From Nitratidesulfovibrio sp. SRB-5 (GTDB lineage Bacteria > Desulfobacterota > Desulfovibrionia > Desulfovibrionales > Desulfovibrionaceae), in contig NZ_JAIOTY010000006.1 in assembly GCF_019931275.1 (NCBI RefSeq), forward strand, positions 1-64,000: DNA of 64,000 nucleotides. Reading direction: 5' to 3'. A model generated the notes under the pieces. It made no database searches. It had not been told where the DNA came from and saw only the letters and a program-made list of their open reading frames with translations. How positions within the stretch are numbered: position 1 is the first letter of the stretch; each line of letters starts with the position of its first letter. This document shows positions 28,044 to 36,051 of this stretch, in pieces. A program made the translations under genes and the position numbers.

Positions 28044-29489
28044 ATGACCGCCACCGCCGAACGCAAGCCCGCCGGGGGCCGGAAGATCGCCCCGCGCGTG
28101 GACATGCCCTGCCAGCCCGCCGGGGAACGCATCCGCAACTTCGAAGAAGTGGCCCTGGGCTACACGCAGCAGATGGCCACGGAAGAGGCCCTGCGCTGCC
28201 TGCAATGCAAGAACCCCAAGTGCGTCAAGGGCTGCCCCGTGGAAGTGCCCATCAGGGACTTCATCGGCCAGCTTGCCAAGGGCGACCTGGAAGGCGCCTA
28301 CCGCACCATCAAGTCCACCAACAGCCTGCCCGGCGTGTGTGGCCGGGTGTGCCCGCAGGAAAACCAGTGCGAGGGCGCCTGCGTGCTGAACGCCAAGGGC
28401 CAGCCCGTGGCCATAGGCCGCCTGGAACGCTACGTGGCCGATACCTACATGGCCCTCGACGCCTGCGACCATCTTGCCGCCCGGCTGACCTGCCCGGCGG
28501 TGGACCCGGAACTGCGCGTGGCCTGCATCGGCAGCGGCCCGGCCAGCCTGACCGTGGCGGGGTACCTTTCCGCGCGCGGGATCAAGGTGACCGTGTTCGA
28601 GGCCCTGCACGAGGTGGGCGGGGTGCTTGTGTACGGCATTCCCGAATTCCGCCTGCCGAAATCGGCCATCGTGGAAAAGGAAGTGCAGGCCCTGCGCACC
28701 CAGGAAGTGGACTTCGTCACCAACTGGGTAGGCGGGCGCACCTTTTCGATCGACGACCTGTTCGCCGAAGGCTACCGCGCCGTGTTCATCGGCGTGGGCG
28801 CCGGGCTGCCGCGCTTTCTCGGCGTGCCCGGCGAGAACCTGACCGGCGTTTTTTCCGCCAACGAATACCTTACCCGCGTCAACCTGGGCCGGGCCTACGC
28901 CTTTCCCGACTACGACACCCCGGTCTACCAGGGCCGCAACGTGACGGTGTACGGCGGCGGCAACGTGGCCATGGACGCGGCGCGCACGGCGCTGCGCCTG
29001 GGCGCGGAATCGGTGCGCATCGTCTACCGCCGCACCCGCGACGAACTGCCCGCCCGGCACGAGGAACTGGAACACGCCGAGGAAGAAGGCGTGATCCTGG
29101 AACTGCTGGCCAACCCGGTGGCCTTCCACGGCGACGAAATGGGCCGCCTGACCGGCGTTACCCTGCAACGCATGCAGCTTGGCGAGCCGGACGCATCGGG
29201 CCGCCGCAGCCCCGTGCCGGTGGAAGGCGACACCTACGAACTGCCCACCGACCTTGCCGTCATTGCCGTGGGCACCCGCCCCAACCCCATCCTGCTGGAA
29301 GCCACGCCGCAACTGAAGCTGAGCAGGCGCGGCTACATCGAGGTGGCCGAGGAAACCGGCGAAACCTCCATCCCCAACGTGTTCGCCGGGGGCGACATCG
29401 TCACCGGCGCGGCCACGGTCATCCTGGCCATGGGCGCGGGACGCAGGGCGGCCAAGGAAATCCGCCGCCGCCTGAAGGGCGGGGAGTAG
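28044..29489 (+). CDS. nfnB: NfnB, bifurcating transhydrogenase large subunit (GltD-like)
   Basis: 481-residue flavoprotein of the glutamate synthase small-subunit family. N-terminal cysteines in CLQCKNPKCVKGCP and CGRVCPQENQCEGAC bind two [4Fe-4S] clusters. An FAD-binding motif (CIGSGPASLTVAGYLSARG) and an NADPH-binding motif (YGGGNVAMDAARTALRLGAE) follow, and TRPNPILLEATPQL lies near the end. Together with NfnA it forms the soluble heterodimer that balances NADPH, NADH and ferredoxin in anaerobes such as sulfate reducers. Confidence 0.92.
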   Translation: MTATAERKPAGGRKIAPRVDMPCQPAGERIRNFEEVALGYTQQMATEEALRCLQCKNPKCVKGCPVEVPIRDFIGQLAKGDLEGAYRTIKSTNSLPGVCGRVCPQENQCEGACVLNAKGQPVAIGRLERYVADTYMALDACDHLAARLTCPAVDPELRVACIGSGPASLTVAGYLSARGIKVTVFEALHEVGGVLVYGIPEFRLPKSAIVEKEVQALRTQEVDFVTNWVGGRTFSIDDLFAEGYRAVFIGVGAGLPRFLGVPGENLTGVFSANEYLTRVNLGRAYAFPDYDTPVYQGRNVTVYGGGNVAMDAARTALRLGAESVRIVYRRTRDELPARHEELEHAEEEGVILELLANPVAFHGDEMGRLTGVTLQRMQLGEPDASGRRSPVPVEGDTYELPTDLAVIAVGTRPNPILLEATPQLKLSRRGYIEVAEETGETSIPNVFAGGDIVTGAATVILAMGAGRRAAKEIRRRLKGGE

Positions 29490-29618
29490 CGGAAAACGGC
29501 GGCTACGCGCGGCAGAACCCGAAAGGCGGGGTGCCCGCGCCGGGCCGCTTCCATGCTCGCAACGGCACGCGCATCCCCGCCGCACGCCGCATCGAACGCA
29601 CATCATGGTGAACGCATG

Positions 29619-29659
29619 CCGCCGCCCTTTCGCCCGCACGGGCCGAAGGGCGGCGGTTT
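29619..29659 (+). terminator. Probable terminator of nfnAB
   Basis: A GC-rich stem of about 11-13 bp with a one-base bulge, loop containing CCCGCACGGG, is followed by TTT. It lies about 130 bases after the nfnB stop and just before the promoter of the ComFB-like gene. Confidence 0.55.
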
Positions 29660-29685
29660 CACATTGCGCGCAAGGCCACGCGCGC

Positions 29686-29714
29686 TTGCGACCAGCCCGT
29701 GCCGTTGCTATGTT
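29686..29714 (+). promoter_or_regulatory. Putative promoter of the ComFB-like gene
   Basis: TTGCGA and TATGTT are separated by exactly 17 bases, about 83 bases before the start codon and immediately after the nfn terminator. Confidence 0.5.
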
Positions 29715-29796
29715 CTTCGGGGCGCGCATGCCGCACGCATGGCGAACCCGCGCCTTACGCCCGGACATCCATCCCCCACACCCAGGAGGCCCGCCC

Positions 29797-30087
29797 ATGG
29801 CGCCCAGAAGCGAGAAGTACCGCATCGGCGACATCGACCTGACCGACATCCGCAACCGCAACGAACTGCGGGTCATCAAGGCCATTGAGCAGGTACTGCG
29901 CGAGCCCCCGGTGTACACCCCCGACCCCAAGGACATTCAGGACATCTACGCGCTGGCGCTGAACAACCTGACCCCGCGCTACGCCCAGACCGGCACCATC
30001 GTGCTGCGCGACCCGGTGCGCGACGACCAGATCGTCGAATCCGTGCGCAACGCCTTCGTGCGGGTGATGGAACGCCCCAAGGAATAG
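29797..30087 (+). CDS. ComFB-like small protein
   Basis: 96-residue protein containing IQDIYALALNNLTPRYAQT, the ComFB hallmark (x-D-V/I-x-A-L-A-L-N-N-L-P-P-x-Y). Members of this family are small helical proteins; some cyanobacterial members have been reported as cyclic di-GMP receptors, and the B. subtilis founder is a competence operon gene of unknown role. Many members carry zinc-binding cysteines; this one has no cysteine. The start is decided by CCAGGAGG upstream. An HD-GYP protein is encoded elsewhere in the window but not linked. Confidence 0.75.
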   Translation: MAPRSEKYRIGDIDLTDIRNRNELRVIKAIEQVLREPPVYTPDPKDIQDIYALALNNLTPRYAQTGTIVLRDPVRDDQIVESVRNAFVRVMERPKE

Positions 30088-30124
30088 TCACCGCCCGCGC
30101 GGCCCGTTCCGCCGCACCGGTCAG

Positions 30125-30148
30125 GCGTACCGGGAAGCGTACCGGGAA
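30125..30148. repeat. 12-bp tandem repeat in intergenic spacer
   Basis: GCGTACCGGGAA occurs twice in tandem within a spacer of similar degenerate CACCGG-rich units (about 30115-30190). Confidence 0.7.
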
Positions 30149-30287
30149 GGCGCACCGGTGAGCAACACTGGTCAGGCACACCGGACAGGCGCCTGCCCCG
30201 TCCTCCCCTACTCCCGTACGCACGGAACATCCTTCCCCCTCACCGCAACCCGCCCCGCCACCACCGGGCGGCCATGGACACACCGCC

Positions 30288-31112
30288 GTGATCACCGTCG
30301 ACCTGCACACTCACACCAGCCATTCCCACGGGCAGGCCACCGTGGAAGAAATGTTCGCCACCGCCATGGATCGCGGCATGGAAGTCTTCGGCTTTTCCGA
30401 GCACTCGCCACGTCCCCTCGCCTATTCCTATCCCAAGGACTACCGCGAAAAGCTGACGGCGGGCTTTCCCCGCTACGTGGACGAGGTGCGCGCCCTTGCC
30501 GCTGGCCGACAGGACGGCAGGACCGTGCTGCTGGGCCTGGAGATGGACTGGCTGCCGGGGCAGGAACCCTTCACGGCGGAAACCATTCACCGCTACCCGT
30601 TCGACTACATCATCGGGGGCATCCACTTTCTGGGCACCTGGGGCTTCGACTGCACCGTGGACGACTGGAAGGATCTTGCGCCGGAACAGGCCAGCGACGC
30701 CTTCGAGCGCTACTTCGACAGCCTGCGCCGCATGGGGGCATCGGGCATGTTCAACATCGCCGCCCACCCGGACATCATCAAGATATTCGCGGTGGATGCC
30801 TTTCATGAATGGCTGGACCGCCCGGAATCGCGCCAGCGGGTGCGCGACGCGCTGGCCACCCTGCGCGCGGCGGGAATGGCCATGGAAATTTCCTCCGCCG
30901 GGCTGCGCAAGCTGTGCAAGGAAATCTACCCCTGCCCCACCATCATGGAAATGGCCCGCGAACTGGAACTGCCCATCACCTTCGGCTCGGACGCGCACTG
31001 CACCTCCACCGTGGCCTGGGGCTTCGACCAGCTGGAAGAATACGCCCGCCGCTTCGGCTACACGCACAGCGTGTGGTTCCAGAAGGGTGTGATGCACCAA
31101 CGTTCCTTCTAG
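30288..31112 (+). CDS. PHP-family histidinol-phosphatase (HisJ type)
   Basis: 274-residue metal-dependent phosphatase of the PHP family, which in HisJ members dephosphorylates histidinol phosphate in histidine synthesis. The metal-binding residues are visible in order: DLHTHTSHSH near the start, FSEHSP, LGLEMDW, IGGIHFL, AAHPDIIKIF and GSDAHC. The start is GTG at 30288; an ATG at 30274 is out of frame. It lies downstream of the ComFB-like gene by 200 bases and has its own terminator. Other PHP phosphoesterase activities are possible. Confidence 0.8.
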   Translation: MITVDLHTHTSHSHGQATVEEMFATAMDRGMEVFGFSEHSPRPLAYSYPKDYREKLTAGFPRYVDEVRALAAGRQDGRTVLLGLEMDWLPGQEPFTAETIHRYPFDYIIGGIHFLGTWGFDCTVDDWKDLAPEQASDAFERYFDSLRRMGASGMFNIAAHPDIIKIFAVDAFHEWLDRPESRQRVRDALATLRAAGMAMEISSAGLRKLCKEIYPCPTIMEMARELELPITFGSDAHCTSTVAWGFDQLEEYARRFGYTHSVWFQKGVMHQRSF

Positions 31113-31137
31113 CCGCCGCCACACGTTCCGCCCACAG

Positions 31138-31172
31138 CGCCGGGGCGCCCCATGGCCCCGGCGTGTGTTTTT
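31138..31172 (+). terminator. Rho-independent terminator after the PHP phosphatase
   Basis: A 9-bp perfect stem (31138-31146 with 31155-31163) with an 8-base loop is followed by a T run (TGTGTTTTTT). Confidence 0.85.
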
Positions 31173-31215
31173 TCATCCTCCAGCCCCCGGCCGGTTCCGC
31201 CGCCATTCCTCCATC

Positions 31216-32904
31216 ATGACCACCACACCTTCGCACCATGCCGACCGTGCCGCCCCGCTGGCGGTGCTGGACAACGTCCGCGTCAGCTTCGGCGGGCGCC
31301 GCGCCCTGGACGGCGCAAGCTGGACCCTGCGCGCCGGGGAATGCTGGGCCGTGTTCGGCCGCAACGGCGCGGGCAAGTCCACCCTGCTGCGCGTGGTGCG
31401 CGGCACCACCCGGCCCGACCAGATCGACGGAGGCCAGGTGACCTGGTATCCGCCCGCGAACGACGACGCGCCCGCGTCACCCGGCGCAACGTCGCCCGGA
31501 GAAGCGCCCGCCAGCGAAGCATCCCCCGGAGAAACGTCCCCGCTGACCGGGCGCGCCCTGTGCGCCAGCGTGTCCTCGGCCCAGCAGGAACGCTACGTGC
31601 GCCAGGGCTGGCTGCTCACCGGCGAGGAATTGCTGCTCACCGGCTATTTCGACACCCCCCTGCTCTACGAAGACCCCGGCGCGGAACGCATTGCCGCCGC
31701 GCGCGACCTTGCCCGCCGCCTGGGGGCCGCCCACCTGCTGGACGTCAAGGTGCCCGCCATGTCGCAGGGCCAGCTGCGCCTGATGCTGGTGGCCCGCGCG
31801 CTGGTGCGCCAGCCCGCCGTGCTGCTGCTGGACGAGGTGTGCGAAGGGCTGGACGCCACGGCCCGCGCCGCAGTGCTGGGGGCCGTGGACCAGGCCGCCG
31901 CGCTGGGGGTGACCGTGCTGTTCGCCACCCACCGCACCGACCAGTTGCCCGCCTGCCTCAGCCGCGCCCTGCTGGTGCAGGGCGGGCGCATCATGGCGGA
32001 AGGCCCGCTGGGCGAGGTCATGGCCAACCTGCCCGCCGACTCCGGCGTGTGCGGGGGGGACGGGCTGGATATTCCGGACATGACCGTGCCCGCTGCATCC
32101 GGCGTGAATGACGTATCCGGCGTGCAGGCCGACCCGGCCTCGCCCCTGCCCCCGGTACTGGCCCGCATCGAACGGGCCGACGTGTACGTGGAGCGGGTGC
32201 ACGTGCTGCACGCCATCGACTGGACCATCCGGCGCGGCGAGAACTGGTGCATCATCGGCCCCAACGGCTCCGGCAAGTCCACCCTGCTGCGCCTGCTGCA
32301 CGGCGAGGAAAACGTGGCCGTGGGCGGCGACATCGTGTGGTTCGCGGACGAGGCGTCCTGCGGGGTGGCCCGGCGCGAGCCGCCGCAACAGGCATCCCTG
32401 CGCGACCTGCCCCTGCTGCACCGCCGGGTGGCCCTGGTGTCCGACCAGTTGCAGGCCACCTACGGGTATGACCTGACCGCCGAAGAACTGGTGCTGACCG
32501 GTTTTTCCGGCACCATCGGCCTGTACGACGAGCCGGACGACGACCAGCGGGCCGAGGCCGCCCACTGGCTGCGCATGCTGGGTGCCGCCGGGCTTGCCGG
32601 ACAGCGCATCCGCACCCTGTCCACCGGGCAGTTGCGCCGGGTGCTGCTGGCCCGCGCCCTGGCGGGCGCGCCGGATCTGCTGCTGCTGGACGAACCCTGC
32701 TCCGGGCTGGATCCGGCCAGCCGCGCCGGTTTTCTGGCCCTGCTGGGGCAACTGGCCCGCGCGGGCGTGCAGATGGTGCTGGTCACCCACCACGAGGGCG
32801 ACCTGATCCCGGAAATCAGCCACGTGCTGCGTCTGGCCGATGGCCGCGTCACCCGGTGCGTCCCGCGCGACGACGACGGCGTGGTGCGGGACGAATCCGA
32901 ATGA
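31216..32904 (+). CDS. ModF-like ABC ATPase with two nucleotide-binding domains
   Basis: 562-residue protein made of two ABC ATPase domains in tandem and no membrane part, the ModF/PhrA organisation. Walker A motifs are GRNGAGKST and GPNGSGKST. Walker B motifs are VLLLDEVCEGLD and LLLLDEPCSGLD. The signature motifs are MSQGQLRL and LSTGQLRR, both deviating from LSGGQ. A Pro/Ala/Ser-rich insertion of about 25 residues lies in the first domain, near residues 82-108. It may regulate or energise transport or act in translation; molybdate import is not proven. It is coupled by ATGA to a TrpF-like gene. Confidence 0.82.
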   Translation: MTTTPSHHADRAAPLAVLDNVRVSFGGRRALDGASWTLRAGECWAVFGRNGAGKSTLLRVVRGTTRPDQIDGGQVTWYPPANDDAPASPGATSPGEAPASEASPGETSPLTGRALCASVSSAQQERYVRQGWLLTGEELLLTGYFDTPLLYEDPGAERIAAARDLARRLGAAHLLDVKVPAMSQGQLRLMLVARALVRQPAVLLLDEVCEGLDATARAAVLGAVDQAAALGVTVLFATHRTDQLPACLSRALLVQGGRIMAEGPLGEVMANLPADSGVCGGDGLDIPDMTVPAASGVNDVSGVQADPASPLPPVLARIERADVYVERVHVLHAIDWTIRRGENWCIIGPNGSGKSTLLRLLHGEENVAVGGDIVWFADEASCGVARREPPQQASLRDLPLLHRRVALVSDQLQATYGYDLTAEELVLTGFSGTIGLYDEPDDDQRAEAAHWLRMLGAAGLAGQRIRTLSTGQLRRVLLARALAGAPDLLLLDEPCSGLDPASRAGFLALLGQLARAGVQMVLVTHHEGDLIPEISHVLRLADGRVTRCVPRDDDGVVRDESE

Positions 32905-33674
32905 CCGGCGGCCCGCGTTTCGCTGCGCCCCGGCTGGAACACGGCGCACCTTTCGCCGGGCTGATCCAGGTGGCGGGCGTGCACGACATGACCGAGGCCC
33001 TGGCCCTGCGCCATGCCGGGGTGCACGCCATGGGCCTGCCCCTGCGCCTGCCGGTGAACGCGGAAGACCTGACGGAGGCCGATGCCGCGCGGCTGGTGGC
33101 CGAGGTGGAGCGCCTGCCCGCGCCACCCCTGCTGCCCGTGGGCATCACCTACATCGCCGACGGGGCCGAGGCGGCGGCGTTCTGCCGCGCGCTGGGGCTG
33201 CGCCGCCTGCAACTGCACGGCCCGGTGGCAGCCACCGAACTGGCCCGGCTGCGGCGCGAAATTCCGGACCTGTTCCTTATCAAGAGCCTGGTAGTGCGGG
33301 CAGACGGCAACCTGCCGGAACTGCTGGACACAGTGCGCGAACTGGCCCCGCTGGCCGATGCCTTCATCACCGACACCCACGATCCCGCCACGGGCGCGGA
33401 CGGCGCCACCGGCCTCACCCATGACTGGGCCGTGAGCGCGGAACTGGCGCGCCGCTCGCCCCGCCCGGTAATCCTGGCTGGCGGGCTGAACCCGGACAAC
33501 GTGCGCGCGGCCATCCTGCGGGTGCGCCCGGCAGGGGTGGACGCCCATACCGGCGTGGAAGGCCCGGACGGGCGCAAGTGCCCGGACCGGCTGCGCCGCT
33601 TCGTGGACGAGGCCCAGCGGGGCTTTGCGGAGGCGGGCTTGAATCACGCCCGGGCTGGGCTGCGCCAGGCCTGA
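32901..33674 (+). CDS. TrpF-like TIM-barrel protein lacking the catalytic Lys/Cys
   Basis: 257-residue protein with the fold signature of phosphoribosylanthranilate isomerase: central LQLHG, FLIKSLVVRADGN, DAFITDTHDPATGADGATG and ILAGGLNPDNVRAAILRVRPAGVD. The segment that should read KxCG (general-base Cys) is Q23-V24-A25-G26, so both Lys and catalytic Cys are gone, while the Asp equivalent of the general acid (D158) and the phosphate-binding Gly loops remain. It is therefore probably not a working TrpF, or it uses another residue. The 4-base overlap with the ModF-like ATPase gene implies joint expression. Confidence 0.7.
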   Translation: MTGGPRFAAPRLEHGAPFAGLIQVAGVHDMTEALALRHAGVHAMGLPLRLPVNAEDLTEADAARLVAEVERLPAPPLLPVGITYIADGAEAAAFCRALGLRRLQLHGPVAATELARLRREIPDLFLIKSLVVRADGNLPELLDTVRELAPLADAFITDTHDPATGADGATGLTHDWAVSAELARRSPRPVILAGGLNPDNVRAAILRVRPAGVDAHTGVEGPDGRKCPDRLRRFVDEAQRGFAEAGLNHARAGLRQA

Positions 33675-33850
33675 TCCTGGCGTCCCCTCCCCCCACGGGT
33701 TCGGCAACTTCCCTGGCCCCGCTGCCTCCGGACAGCCCCCGTCCCCGATGCCCCACGCCCGCCACACATCGCCTTCGATACATGTCGTGGAGCATGCCGT
33801 CCGGCGTGTGCTGCCCGACATATGCTGCCCGGAGCACACCCCCCGGATCC

Positions 33851-33900
33851 CACTGTCCGGCGCTCTCCGGCACTGTCCGGCACTCTCCGGCGCTCTCCGG
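33851..33900. repeat. Five 10-bp tandem repeats
   Basis: Exactly five consecutive 10-base units of consensus CRCTSTCCGG fill this stretch. A degenerate tail continues to about 33910. They are noncoding. Confidence 0.9.
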
Positions 33901-33952
33901 CAGTCGCACGCTGCCGGTCGCGTGCGCCCTCTCTCCTGCTGCGGCAAGCCCC

Positions 33953-33981
33953 TTGAACTTCCTGATTCTTTCCGCTACACC
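33953..33981 (+). promoter_or_regulatory. Possible promoter of the 31-residue ORF
   Basis: TTGAAC and TACACC are separated by 17 bases, about 70 bases before the start codon. The -10 is weak (TA..A.). Confidence 0.3.
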
Positions 33982-34052
33982 TCGGACTGAGGATTGGGAA
34001 ATTGCGCACAACCCGCGCGCGTTCCGCGCCGGGGCACCAGAAGGAGGCTGTC

Positions 34053-34148
34053 ATGGATTTCGCATGGTTCATCGCGGGTATGCTGGGCGTGGCCATCGCT
34101 CTGCGCTACATCAAGTGCACCACCCCCAACGACCCGCACCACCACTAG
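34053..34148 (+). CDS. 31-residue small membrane peptide
   Basis: A tiny ORF with a very strong ribosome-binding site (AAGGAGG, 6 bases before ATG). The product starts MDFAWFIAGMLGVAIALRYI: one hydrophobic span of about 18 residues, followed by a polar KCTTPNDPHHH tail with one Cys and three terminal His. This suggests an inner-membrane miniprotein with a possible metal-binding tail, but no function is known. It has its own terminator-like hairpin (34213-34247), so it is likely a monocistronic gene. Confidence 0.6.
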   Translation: MDFAWFIAGMLGVAIALRYIKCTTPNDPHHH

Positions 34149-34212
34149 TCACGCTTTTCGCCCTCACGGGCATGCGGCCTGCGGCGGGTTTTCCCGGCCA
34201 CGGCGCCCGCAG

Positions 34213-34247
34213 GAAACGGACGGCCCTGGTCGTCCGTTTCGCATTTT
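34213..34247 (+). terminator. Terminator after the 31-residue ORF
   Basis: A perfect 10-bp stem (34213-34222 with 34231-34240), 8-base loop, then GCATTTT. Confidence 0.7.
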
Positions 34248-34413
34248 CCGCCGCGCTGCTTCTTCTCGTCTTCCTGTCTGCCCCCGCACGGCGCACCAGC
34301 CGCCGTATTCCCCACGCTTGACGGCGTCCGCATTTGGCTGTTGGAAGAAGAGGGGTGAGTGCACACTGCCGTGGCACACGTCCGCCACGCATGGTCCGCG
34401 CATGTCCGGTGTC

Positions 34414-34509
34414 GATATCCGGTGCCCGGGTCCGATGCCGATGTCCGGTGCCTGGGTCCGATGCCGATGTCCGGGCCATATCGGGCGCATGTCGGGCGCA
34501 GGTCGGGCG
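34414..34509. repeat. Two adjacent tandem repeat arrays (26 bp x2, 11 bp x3)
   Basis: A 26-base unit ending GGGTCCGATGCC is repeated twice (34414-34439, 34440-34465) with two mismatches and a partial third. An 11-base unit CAKRTCGGGCG follows three times (34477-34509). The array lies in the leader of the EamA transporter gene, about 60 bases before its start. Confidence 0.85.
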
Positions 34510-34566
34510 CAGGCAAGGACAACATCCGGCGCAGTCCGCGCCAATCCACGTAGCAGGGGAACCTTC

Positions 34567-35412
34567 ATGGAACCGCTGGTGTTCGCAGCCGTACTTTCGG
34601 CGGCCATGCTGCATGCCGGGTGGAACGCAGTGGTCAAGGTGGGTGCGGACCGCCTGCTGGGCATAACCCTGGTGGCCGTGTCCGGTTCGGCCACCGCGCT
34701 GCTGGCCGTGCCCTTCGTAACGCCCCCTCCGCCCGCGGCCTGGGGGTGGCTGGGCACCTCGCTGCTGTTCCACACCGGGTACAAGCTGTTTCTGGCCCAG
34801 GCCTACCGCACGGGCGACCTGGGGCAAGTCTATCCCATCGCCCGTGGCAGCGCGCCGCTGTTGGTGGCCGTGGTCATGGCCTCGGCCTTCGGCGAGGCTC
34901 TCTCGCCGGGGGCGGCCACGGGCGTGGGCCTGCTGGCTTCCGGCATCTGGCTCATGTCGCTGCGCGGCGGACGCGCCCAGGCCCGGCCCGACCTGCGCTC
35001 CGTGGCCTTTGCCCTGGGCACTTCGCTGTTCATCGCCAGCTACACCATCACCGACGGCATCGGCGCGCGCACCAGCGGGTCGCCGCACGGCTACACCGTG
35101 TGGCTGTTCCTGTTCGACGGCCTGATCATGCTGACCATCCTGCTGGCCATGCGCGGACGGGAGGGCCTGACGGCCATGCGTGCCCACTGGCGCGGCGGCT
35201 CGGCGGCGGGCGTCATGTCCGTGGGGGCGTACTGGATCGTCATCTGGGCCATGACCCTGGCCCCCATCGCCCTGGTGGCCACCCTGCGCGAAACAAGCGT
35301 GCTGTTCGCCGCCGCCATCTCTGTGGTGGTGCTGAAGGAACCCCTGACCCGCTGGCGCACCGTGTCGGCCTGCATCATCGTGGCCGGGGTGATCCTGACC
35401 CGCGCGGGGTAG
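34567..35412 (+). CDS. EamA-family (DMT superfamily) transporter
   Basis: 281-residue integral membrane protein with ten predicted helices in two five-helix repeats, the EamA/DMT plan. Characteristic features are the opening AAMLHAGWNAVVKVGADRL, the ARGSAPLLVAVV segment at the end of repeat one and the LRETSVLFAAAISVVVLKEPL segment in repeat two. These exporters move small metabolites. Start at 34567 behind GGGGAA. The substrate is not deducible; the upstream spacer is repetitive. Confidence 0.88.
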   Translation: MEPLVFAAVLSAAMLHAGWNAVVKVGADRLLGITLVAVSGSATALLAVPFVTPPPPAAWGWLGTSLLFHTGYKLFLAQAYRTGDLGQVYPIARGSAPLLVAVVMASAFGEALSPGAATGVGLLASGIWLMSLRGGRAQARPDLRSVAFALGTSLFIASYTITDGIGARTSGSPHGYTVWLFLFDGLIMLTILLAMRGREGLTAMRAHWRGGSAAGVMSVGAYWIVIWAMTLAPIALVATLRETSVLFAAAISVVVLKEPLTRWRTVSACIIVAGVILTRAG

Positions 35413-36051
35413 ACGGCCCTTTCCGGTAATCCTGACGCAAAAACCGGTGGATGCGACGGGCGGGATGGCATGTTCCGCCCGTTTGCCATGGCTCGCCTTG
35501 CAGGAACTCGACGGCAGGGGCCGCCCCGTCCGGCCCGCGCCTGCCCTGCGGTGCCTTTTCCCGTGGCTCTCCGGCCCTGCCGGGCCATGCGTCCCTCCTG
35601 ATGCGGCATGGCGGTTTTCGCTGCCGCCACGGCATGGACGCAACTCCCCCGCGTGGTGCACCGTCCCCCCCGTGCCCCCGTGCCTCCGTGCTCGCTGTGA
35701 CGCAGGTCACGGACGTATCCGCCGCCACGAACCAAGATGGCGGCGGGCATGCCGTGGCCTTGCCGCGCGCCGCCAGCGCCACTGCGGCGAATTCCGGCAG
35801 CGCGCGCCGCAACTGTCGCCTGCCCGACGGACAACGCCGCCCGCAGGGCGCAGATTCGGCACGTGGGCGGATGCGTCCCCGTCGCCACCCCGATGGCCCA
35901 GACAGGTCCCAACTGCGACGCGAACACGGCGCGAACACGGCGCAGACACCACCGATTCCGCCAGTGGCGTCGCAGCCATCCGTCAGTCCCAAGGCCCCCG
36001 GCCCCGTTTTGCCAGCCTGACAGCATGCTCAAACGTCACAAGGAGCATTCC
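35413..36051. other. Long intergenic region upstream of the polyferredoxin gene
   Basis: About 640 bases with no believable coding frame or hairpin-T-run. The notable element is a CRP/FNR-type palindrome at 35696-35711. Confidence 0.5.
35696..35711. promoter_or_regulatory. CRP/FNR-type palindrome
   Basis: TGTGA-N6-TCACG matches the half-site spacing and sequence of CRP/FNR-superfamily operators (TGTGA-N6-TCACA). It lies about 340 bases upstream of a redox gene and could be read by a CRP/FNR-type regulator, for example of HcpR type, in this lineage. The distance is large and the call is tentative. Confidence 0.35.

Larger units (their letters stand above)
33675..34052. other. Intergenic spacer with repeats and short leader
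   Basis: No gene longer than the small ORF starting at 34053. It holds the 10-bp repeat array at 33851-33900 and a possible promoter just before the small ORF. Confidence 0.6.
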
